This document shows, piece by piece, positions 1 to 5,012 of a stretch of 5,258 bases of DNA. This DNA is from an uncultured Hymenobacter sp. Its GTDB lineage: Bacteria > Bacteroidota > Bacteroidia > Cytophagales > Hymenobacteraceae. Positions within the stretch are counted from its first letter, which is position 1. Each line of letters starts with the position of its first letter. The notes under the pieces were generated by a model. The model was not told the origin of the DNA. It ran no database searches and was given only the letters and a program-made list of their open reading frames with translations. A program made the translations under genes and the position numbers. The stretch lies in NCBI GenBank assembly GCA_937871705.1, contig CALMOO010000844.1, forward strand, positions 4,115-9,372, written 5' to 3'.

Positions 1-2
1 AC

Positions 3-404
3 CTGGCCGACTGGCTGGTGCTCAGCGTATTTCGGGAAAGCGAGGCATTAGTCAACATTCTCGCTGGGTCAGAAAGTATGTACGCCATGCTCGCCATCTT
101 CCTGATTTTGCACGGGGTAGCGTTGTGGGGGAGCATCGCCTTCAAAGGGCTGCAATTCATCAAAACGGCTTTCTTATTCTTTGCCTTAGCGCTGGGGGTA
201 GGCGTCCTCAACTTTCAGTGGCTGAAGGCAATGTTTGGTAGCACGGTGCAGATGGCCTTGCCGCTGGGCTCGGTGCACCTGCGCGATAGCCCTGCCCTGA
301 GCCTGCCCGAATCGCAGGAGCACCTGATTCTGCTGCCGCTCCTGCTGCTGATTCCGCTACTGTGGGCGGCTTCCTACGCCCGGCTCACCGAAAAGCAGCT
401 TTAA
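3..404 (+). CDS. Membrane protein C-terminus, probable ABC-2 type permease (5' end outside window)
   Basis: The frame is open from the left edge to a TAA at 402-404, giving 133 residues of C-terminal sequence. A GTG at position 18 could be read as a start, but the frame continues upstream (Leu-Ala-Asp-Trp-Leu before it), so this is most likely the end of a longer protein. Three hydrophobic segments are visible, roughly codons at 78-150, 157-230 and 327-383, separated by a polar loop rich in Ser, Pro and His, with a short charged tail ending Glu-Lys-Gln-Leu. No catalytic motif or ATP-binding motif is present in this part. A GntR regulator of the YtrA type starts 11 bases downstream; such regulators commonly sit in operons with ABC transporters, which is why I infer a permease subunit. 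The family call rests on hydrophobicity and context, not on a diagnostic motif, and another polytopic membrane protein is possible. Confidence 0.7.
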   Translation: MADWLVLSVFRESEALVNILAGSESMYAMLAIFLILHGVALWGSIAFKGLQFIKTAFLFFALALGVGVLNFQWLKAMFGSTVQMALPLGSVHLRDSPALSLPESQEHLILLPLLLLIPLLWAASYARLTEKQL

Positions 405-415
405 GCTAGAACATT

Positions 416-808
416 ATGGAATTCAATGACAACGAAGCAATCTACCTGCAGATTGCCGGGTACGTGGGCGAGAATATCCTGCGCCAGCAGTGGCCGCCCG
501 ACCAGAAAATCCCATCCGTGCGCGACCTCGCCGCCGAGCTGCAAGTCAACCCCAACACCGTGATGCGCACCTACGAGTTTCTCCAAAGCCAGGGGGTAGT
601 GTACAACAAGCGTGGCATTGGCTTTTTTGTAGACCCCGACGCGGGCCAAAAGGTGCGCGCCTATCGCCGTGAGCGGTTTTTACAGCACGAGCTGCCGGCC
701 TTTTTCAACACCATTTCCTTGCTCGACATCAGCCTGGCTGAGTTGCAGCAGCGCTACGCCCAGTTCAAGGAGGAGCAAGTTGCCTCCCTACCCCCTCTTC
801 ACTCATGA
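416..808 (+). CDS. GntR-family transcriptional regulator, YtrA subfamily
   Basis: A 130-aa cytoplasmic DNA-binding protein. Residues about 8-72 form the GntR winged helix-turn-helix: an N-terminal helix (IYLQIAGYVGENILRQQW), the hallmark Pro-Ser-Val-Arg-Asp-Leu-Ala stretch at 33-39, the recognition-helix region VNPNTVMRTYEFLQSQG (44-60), and the wing ending near GIGFFV (67-72). The remaining 58 residues are too short for a FadR, HutC or MocR effector domain and look helical, which fits the YtrA subfamily, whose short C-terminus serves in dimerisation. Known YtrA-type regulators usually repress their own ABC-transporter operon. Here the gene lies 11 bases after a probable permease gene and overlaps the next gene by 4 bases, so autoregulation of this operon is a reasonable inference; the operator would lie upstream of the window. 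The start at ATG 416 follows an AT-rich leader without a clear Shine-Dalgarno sequence and places the helix-turn-helix at the usual distance from the N-terminus. Confidence 0.93.
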   Translation: MEFNDNEAIYLQIAGYVGENILRQQWPPDQKIPSVRDLAAELQVNPNTVMRTYEFLQSQGVVYNKRGIGFFVDPDAGQKVRAYRRERFLQHELPAFFNTISLLDISLAELQQRYAQFKEEQVASLPPLHS

Positions 809-1536
809 AAAACAGCAATAAGTATCTGTTGGCCGCGCTGCTGGTGCTGCTGACTTCCCTGACGGCCTACAACATGGCCCTGCGCACCGAGTACCGCAAG
901 GGTACCTACAAGGACCCGCTGCGCGACTTTACGACGCTCCACTTTCAGGATTTTACCGAGGTAGCGGTGCCAGCCGCCAGTGTGGTGGGGGTGAAAATAG
1001 TGGCGGGGCCGTTCAACGTGCGTATCAGCCCACAGGCGAGTAAGTATGTGCAGCTGCGCCAGCAGGGTAGCCAGCTGATAATTAGTGCCACTTTCCCGGA
1101 GGAGCGGCCTTACCTGGGGCGCAATGAAGCCGTGGTTATCAGCTGCCCCCGGTTGGTGGCGCTTACTGCTGATGCATTGTACCAGGTGAAAGGCCAAGCT
1201 CATATGGATAAGAATCAGGAGTATCCGCTGAGCCGGGGCGTGCTGGTGCAGGGCTTTATGCAAGACAGCCTACGCCTGCAGCAAGACCGAGCGAGCCGCA
1301 TCGAGCTGGTTGGCAACCAGCTGGGCAGCTTGCGCGCCACGGCCGGCGCTACCCCCGGCAGCCACGCAACGTTGCAGATTAACCAGGACAATCGTATTGG
1401 CACGGCAACCTTGGCTATTGAGCGCCGGAGTGAGCTGATACTGAATAATGTAGCTATTGCCCGCTTGCGCTATCACTTTGCTGATAGCGCCAAGGCCACG
1501 TTGACGGGAGCCGCCTTGGGTAGCTTCGTGAAGTAG
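805..1536 (+). CDS. Membrane-anchored beta-rich protein of unknown function, weakly GIN-domain/DUF2807-like
   Basis: A 243-aa protein with one N-terminal hydrophobic segment (about residues 7-22, after Lys-Asn-Ser-Asn-Lys), which would act as a signal anchor or signal peptide. There is no lipobox cysteine, so a lipoprotein is unlikely. Beyond residue 45 the sequence alternates short hydrophobic strands with polar turns: a first block around 62-95 (VGVKIVAGPFNVRIS), then short repeating strand-like units from about 150 to 239 ending in ATLTGAALGS. That pattern and the final strand resemble the head-GIN/DUF2807 beta-solenoid group of Bacteroidota envelope proteins, but the likeness is weak and I do not claim membership. 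No enzyme motif is visible; the only cysteine is Cys114. The ATG overlaps the stop of the GntR gene (ATGA at 805-808), which points to translational coupling and a shared role with the regulator and the upstream membrane protein, perhaps as an extracytoplasmic accessory subunit. Confidence 0.85.
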   Translation: MKNSNKYLLAALLVLLTSLTAYNMALRTEYRKGTYKDPLRDFTTLHFQDFTEVAVPAASVVGVKIVAGPFNVRISPQASKYVQLRQQGSQLIISATFPEERPYLGRNEAVVISCPRLVALTADALYQVKGQAHMDKNQEYPLSRGVLVQGFMQDSLRLQQDRASRIELVGNQLGSLRATAGATPGSHATLQINQDNRIGTATLAIERRSELILNNVAIARLRYHFADSAKATLTGAALGSFVK

Positions 1537-1554
1537 TATGATGAATAGGTGAAC

Positions 1555-1617
1555 GCTGGGCACTGGCAGACGTATGCATACGGTGTCTTGGTCGAACTAA
1601 GCCTGCCAGTGCCCAGC
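1555..1617. repeat. Perfect 15-bp inverted repeat abutting the poxB start codon
   Basis: The left arm GCTGGGCACTGGCAG (1555-1569) and the right arm CTGCCAGTGCCCAGC (1603-1617) are exact reverse complements, separated by 33 bases. In RNA this would be a strong GC-rich stem that ends 2 nucleotides before the poxB ATG at 1620. It lies 18 bases after the stop of the upstream gene, so it could be that operon's terminator, but no U-tract follows the right arm. It could instead be a leader hairpin hiding the poxB start region, or a two-armed protein-binding site. The sequence shows the repeat; its role is inference. Confidence 0.85.
1571..1582. repeat. 12-bp perfect palindrome inside the inverted-repeat loop
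   Basis: CGTATGCATACG is its own reverse complement. It sits next to the left arm of the larger inverted repeat, 38 bases before the poxB ATG. A palindrome of this length could be an operator half-pair for a dimeric regulator or a small second hairpin in the leader. No regulator is assigned to it. Confidence 0.5.
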
Positions 1618-1619
1618 TT

Positions 1620-3350
1620 ATGCCCACAAAAACGGTTTCCGAAATTATTATCGATACCATCCAAGCGGCGGGCGTCAGGCGCGTCTACGGCCTGGTGGGC
1701 GACTCGCTTAATGGCCTCACTAACACTATTCGTACTCGGGAAGGAATTGACTTTATTCAGGTTCGCCATGAAGAGGCCGGCGCTTTTGCCGCCGGAGCCG
1801 AAGCGCGCGTCACGGGCGGGCTGGCCGTGTGCGCTGGTTCGTGCGGGCCGGGCAACACGCACTTAATCAACGGCTTGTTTGACTGCCACCGCAGCCGCAT
1901 GCCAGTGCTGGCCATCGCCGCCCAAATTCCAACTGGCGAAATCGGCACCGGCTACTTTCAGGAAACGCACCCCGAGCGGCTATTTCAAGAGTGCAGCCAC
2001 TACTGCGAAGTTATTTCTACGCCCGAGCAGGCGGTGCGGATAGTGGAGGGCGCTATTCAGGCAGCGCTTGGGCTGGGGGGGGTAGCGGTAATTGTGCTGC
2101 CCGGCGATGTGGCCTACCTCGAAGTTGAGGCTCCTGAGCCGCGCTTACCCGCCCTCGGCCACGATAGCGCCGTGGTGCCGGCCAAAGACAAAATTGCTCA
2201 AGCCGCCCAGCTCCTCAACGAGTGCGACAAGGTGACCATTTTGGCCGGCATTGGCTGCGACAGCGCCCATGCCGAGCTGCTGCAAATTGCCCAGGCCCTG
2301 CAAGCGCCCGTGGTGCACGCCCTGCGCGGCAAGGAGTGCGTAGAAGCGCACAATCCCTTCGATGTGGGCCTGACTGGCCTACTGGGCATGCCCGCCGGCT
2401 ACCACGCCCTGATGGATGCCGACGCTATTCTGATGCTCGGTACCGATTTTCCCTACCGCCAGTTTTTCCCCGAAGATGCCCGCGTGGTGCAAGTAGATAG
2501 GCGCGCCGAGCACATTGGCCGGCGCACCAGAGTGGAGGTAGGGCTGCACGGTAGCGTTATCGAGACGGTGGTGCGGCTGCTACCCCTGCTGCGCGCGCGC
2601 ACCGACTCGGCCCACCTGCGCGAAGCCCGAGAGCGCCACCGCGCCGACGAAGCCCACCTGGCCGAGCTGGCCACCGGCGAAGCCGGCGATACCAGCCTGC
2701 ACCCGCAGCTAGTGGCCCGCCTGCTCGACGAGCTGGGCGCCGACGACGCTATCTATACCTGCGATGTGGGCACGCCCACCATTTGGGCGGCGCGCTACCT
2801 GCACATGAATGGCCGGCGCCGGCTCATTGGTTCGTTTATTCATGGCAGCATGGCCGGGGCGCTTTCGCAAGGCGTGGGCATTGCGCTGGCTTGCCCGGGC
2901 CGCCAGGTTATTGCCATGTGCGGCGATGGCGGCTTTGCCATGCTGCTGAGCGAGCTGCTAACCCTGCGCCAGCTGCAGGTGCCGCTAAAAGTTATCATCT
3001 TCAATAACAGCGCCTATGGTTTTGTGGAGCTTGAAATGAAGGCCGTCGGGGTTCTTGAGTACGGCACTGAGCTCGACAACCCCGACTTCGGCCAGCTGGC
3101 CGAGGCCGCCGGCATCAAGGGCTTCCGCGTCTCCGACCCCGCGCTGCTTGAGGGCGTGCTGCGCGAAGCCCTTGCCCACGACGGCCCCGTAATAGTCGAT
3201 GCGGTGGTGAAGCGCCAGGAGCTGAGCATGCCGCCGAGCATCGACCGCCACCAGGCATCGGGGTTTGGAATTTATGCTCTGAAAGCTCTCCTAGATGGAC
3301 GCGGCGGCGAGCTGCTCGAACTGGCTAAGGCTAACCTGTTTAGCCGATAG
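1620..3350 (+). CDS. poxB: Pyruvate:quinone oxidoreductase (pyruvate oxidase, PoxB), ThDP- and FAD-dependent
   Basis: Decarboxylates pyruvate to acetate and CO2 and passes electrons through FAD to the membrane quinone pool (probably menaquinone here). The 576 residues compare with 572 in E. coli PoxB and match it along the whole length. Visible marks are GDSLNG (27-32), the catalytic Glu51 in RHEE of the N-terminal ThDP pyrimidine-binding domain, the CAGSCGPGN stretch (71-79), HALRGKE and the following segment in the central FAD domain (233-239 onward), and the ThDP-Mg signature GDGG (435-438) to FNN (461-463). The C-terminus GRGGELLELAKANLFSR matches the peptide that in E. coli PoxB binds lipid and activates the enzyme, so this copy is probably a peripheral membrane protein with similar gating. 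The start is well fixed: no in-frame ATG, GTG or TTG lies between it and the stop at 1542-1544, and the N-terminus aligns with E. coli within about two residues. It appears to be a single gene. The 15-bp inverted repeat directly before the ATG may control it. An acetolactate synthase is ruled out by the PoxB-specific C-terminus and residue-level likeness. Confidence 0.96.
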   Translation: MPTKTVSEIIIDTIQAAGVRRVYGLVGDSLNGLTNTIRTREGIDFIQVRHEEAGAFAAGAEARVTGGLAVCAGSCGPGNTHLINGLFDCHRSRMPVLAIAAQIPTGEIGTGYFQETHPERLFQECSHYCEVISTPEQAVRIVEGAIQAALGLGGVAVIVLPGDVAYLEVEAPEPRLPALGHDSAVVPAKDKIAQAAQLLNECDKVTILAGIGCDSAHAELLQIAQALQAPVVHALRGKECVEAHNPFDVGLTGLLGMPAGYHALMDADAILMLGTDFPYRQFFPEDARVVQVDRRAEHIGRRTRVEVGLHGSVIETVVRLLPLLRARTDSAHLREARERHRADEAHLAELATGEAGDTSLHPQLVARLLDELGADDAIYTCDVGTPTIWAARYLHMNGRRRLIGSFIHGSMAGALSQGVGIALACPGRQVIAMCGDGGFAMLLSELLTLRQLQVPLKVIIFNNSAYGFVELEMKAVGVLEYGTELDNPDFGQLAEAAGIKGFRVSDPALLEGVLREALAHDGPVIVDAVVKRQELSMPPSIDRHQASGFGIYALKALLDGRGGELLELAKANLFSR

Positions 3351-3362
3351 GGGGGTAGGGAT

Positions 3363-3409
3363 AAGCTTTGCCTGGTACCGCAGGCCATCATTTTAGCGAG
3401 CTAAAGCTT
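3363..3409 (+). terminator. Possible terminator structure after poxB
   Basis: AAGCTTT (3363-3369) pairs exactly with AAAGCTT (3403-3409). Directly inside the left arm, GCCTG (3370-3374) pairs with CAGGC (3381-3385), followed a few bases later by TTTT (3391-3394). A third, overlapping pairing TTTAG/CTAAA (3392-3396 / 3401-3405) competes with the outer stem. The position, 12 bases after the poxB stop, fits a transcript end, but the stems are short and the T-run is only four bases. Confidence 0.35.
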
Positions 3410-3462
3410 GCCCTGACCGTGCCCAAAATTGAACACAAATACTAGCGCCTGTTGTTAAATTA

Positions 3463-3486
3463 CGGCCCCGGCTTAGTAGTGGGCCG
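3463..3486 (+). other. Small inverted repeat in the leader of the SirB1-like gene
   Basis: CGGCCC (3463-3468) and GGGCCG (3481-3486) are exact reverse complements with a 12-base loop, ending 11 bases before the ATG at 3498. It could be a weak leader hairpin or an operator. Six GC pairs near a start in GC-rich DNA can arise by chance, so only its presence is certain. Confidence 0.3.
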
Positions 3487-3497
3487 AATTCAGTTGC

Positions 3498-4358
3498 ATG
3501 ACGACCAAAGAAATAAAAGCTCTTATCTCGCTGCTCGACGACCCGGAAATTGCCCCGCAAATTCAGAGCGAAATTCAGAACCTGGGTGAGACGATAATTC
3601 CCTACCTGGAAGAGTCTTGGGAAGAAAGCCTTGACCCGCAGCAGCAGCAGCGCCTCGAAGACCTCATTCACCAGCTGCAGTTTGAGGGCTTGCAGCAGCG
3701 CTTGCGCGTGTGGCGCGACGATGGTGCCCAAGACCTGCTCGAAGGCATGTGGCTGCTCAACTCGTACCAGTACCCCGACGCCGACCTGCAGGCCCTCAAC
3801 CGCGCCATCGAGCAGCTGCGCTTTGAGGCCTGGACGCTGCTGCGCTCCGAGATGCACCCCGCCGACCAGATTCAGGTGCTGAATCACGTTATTTTCCGCA
3901 ACCACAAGTTCTCGGCCAATACCCAGCACTTCCACTCGCCTGCCAACTCGATGCTGCAGCGTGTGATTGAAACCAAGCGCGGCAACCCGCTCTCGCTCTG
4001 CGTACTGTACTTGCTAGTGGCCCAGCGCCTCGACCTGCCGGTGTTTGGCGTGAACCTGCCTAACCTGTTTGTGCTGACTTACCAGCTTGACGACCGGCCG
4101 CTGTCGTTCTACATTAACTGCTACAACCGCGGCGTCGTGTTGTCGCGCTCTGATATTGAGCACTATGTGGGCCAACTCGGCATCACTTCTCAGGAAAGCT
4201 TCTACGAGCCCTGCTCGCACCTCGACATTGTGCGCCGCGCCATGCGCAACCTGCAAGTGAGCTTCGAGCGCCTGCAAGAGCCCGCCAAAGCTGAAGAAGT
4301 AGGCCAGCTGCTAGCCATCCTGACGGATAATAAAGAAGAAGAGGCTGAGGAGGAGTAA
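3498..4358 (+). CDS. SirB1-like transglutaminase-fold protein (Transglut_core2 type)
   Basis: A 286-aa protein without signal peptide or membrane segment, so probably cytoplasmic. Residues 1-110 are helical and rich in Gln, Glu and Leu, with a HEAT-like look. The family mark is GNPLSLCVLYLLVAQRLDLP (162-181) followed by VFGVNLPNLFVLTY (182-195), which corresponds to the conserved core of SirB1/YchA-type proteins; FYINCYNRGVVLSR (204-217) is the next conserved block. Cys168 lies where a transglutaminase-like nucleophile could be, but the position where I expect a His after the VN-P motif reads Asn-Leu, and the later Asp position reads Asn207. It may therefore be a non-catalytic member. The biochemical role of the family is not established to my knowledge. 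The tail is strongly acidic (KEEEAEEE). The gene stands alone: it follows poxB after a 147-base spacer and converges on the redoxin gene with a 38-base gap. The ATG at 3498 is the natural start; no strong Shine-Dalgarno sequence precedes it. Confidence 0.88.
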   Translation: MTTKEIKALISLLDDPEIAPQIQSEIQNLGETIIPYLEESWEESLDPQQQQRLEDLIHQLQFEGLQQRLRVWRDDGAQDLLEGMWLLNSYQYPDADLQALNRAIEQLRFEAWTLLRSEMHPADQIQVLNHVIFRNHKFSANTQHFHSPANSMLQRVIETKRGNPLSLCVLYLLVAQRLDLPVFGVNLPNLFVLTYQLDDRPLSFYINCYNRGVVLSRSDIEHYVGQLGITSQESFYEPCSHLDIVRRAMRNLQVSFERLQEPAKAEEVGQLLAILTDNKEEEAEEE

Positions 4359-4396
4359 GCGCTATTCGCTAGGGTACCAGCAATGGCAAACGGCCT

Positions 4397-4963
4397 TTAC
4401 CGCTTAATTAAGCAGCCCGCCGCCCGCTTCTCGGCCACCCCGGCCGGCCGGCCAGCCAGTACGTTGTCGAGCACTTGCTGTAAGTAATGCTGCTGCACCC
4501 CGCTGGCTACCTGGGGGTTATCGTCGATGGCACCCCGGTAGCGCACAGCAAAGCCGCCGCTGGCCGGCTGCAAGACTACGGCCTCAGTGGTTTTGCTCAC
4601 GCCGAGAGCGGCGCTGGCGGCGCCCGCATCTGAGAAGGTAGCCAGGGTGCTGCCACCGCCGTCGCCCGACTCCAGGTTGATGAGCACGTTCACGAACATA
4701 AACTGCACGCCGCGGCTGCTGTAGGCGCCGCTCAGGGCCGAAAGTCGCTCCTGGTAAAGGCGCGTGAAGGCGCAGGCCGGGTTCATAAAAACCACCACAA
4801 CGGCCTTTTGGCCGCTGTAGGAACTGAGCGCCACGCTGCCGCCGCTGCTTTTTTGCACCGTAAAATCGGTGACAGTGCCGCCCTGGCCGCGGGCAATGCC
4901 TACGGTAACGGTGGCTAGCAGCAGCACGGCAGCCAGGAATAAAGGAAGTTTGCGAAGCAACAT
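4397..4963 (-). CDS. Exported thioredoxin-fold redoxin (AhpC/TSA-like) with C-terminal GC-x-IK motif
   Basis: A 188-aa protein with a Sec-type signal peptide: MLLRKLPLF, a hydrophobic core to about residue 23, and a likely cleavage near ARG/QGG (24-28), so it should work in the periplasm. The mature part reads as a redoxin: TDFTVQKSSGGSVALSSYSG (32-51), the strand KAVVVVFMNPAC (53-64), then FTRLYQERLSALSGAYSSRGVQFMFVNV (66-93), and YRGAIDDNP (142-150). The active site has one cysteine, Cys64, in place of a CxxC, and the only other cysteine is Cys184 in the C-terminal GCLIKR. In related redoxins a C-terminal GC-x-IK recurs, so Cys184 may be a resolving partner or membrane-proximal contact. It probably reduces a periplasmic thiol or peroxide; the substrate is unknown. 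The ATG is preceded 3 bases upstream by CTACCCCC and no Shine-Dalgarno sequence. It lies 49 bases after the phosphopantetheinyl transferase stop on the same strand with no terminator between, so the two may be cotranscribed. Confidence 0.88.
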   Translation of the reverse strand: MLLRKLPLFLAAVLLLATVTVGIARGQGGTVTDFTVQKSSGGSVALSSYSGQKAVVVVFMNPACAFTRLYQERLSALSGAYSSRGVQFMFVNVLINLESGDGGGSTLATFSDAGAASAALGVSKTTEAVVLQPASGGFAVRYRGAIDDNPQVASGVQQHYLQQVLDNVLAGRPAGVAEKRAAGCLIKR

Positions 4964-5012
4964 GGAGGGGGTAGAAGTAAGCCGGAGAGTGGGAGAGCGT
5001 AGCTAAACGCCG

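Noticed and set aside
18..20. GTG at 18 as the true start of a 128-aa protein
   Set aside because: The frame is open to the left edge and the product looks like the final membrane segments of a larger protein, so a partial gene is more likely.
799..1263. 154-aa - strand frame opposite the anchored beta-rich protein gene
   Set aside because: Antisense shadow with His- and Gln-rich, domain-free sequence; the + strand frame has a signal anchor and a coupled start.
1501..1539. TTGACG and TAGTAT as a promoter for poxB
   Set aside because: The two boxes are 27 bases apart and TTGACG is inside the preceding gene's codons; no credible promoter spacing.
1549..1866. 105-aa + strand frame overlapping the poxB start
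   Set aside because: It runs in a different frame through the poxB N-terminus, whose own frame matches E. coli PoxB; the composition (Arg, Ala and Pro rich) is that of an out-of-frame reading of GC-rich DNA.
3429..3463. Possible promoter for the SirB1-like gene (TTGAAC at 3429 and TAAATTAC at 3456)
   Set aside because: The second box only partly matches the Bacteroidota TAnnTTTG consensus and the spacing (over 20 bases) is poor; not good enough to annotate.
3393..3935. 180-aa - strand frame opposite the SirB1-like gene
   Set aside because: It is antisense to a well-supported gene and shows no domain; long antisense frames are common in GC-rich coding DNA.
4385..4401. Possible hairpin over the redoxin stop codon on the - strand
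   Set aside because: Six pairs including one G-U wobble and no following T-run; too weak to call a terminator for the convergent pair.
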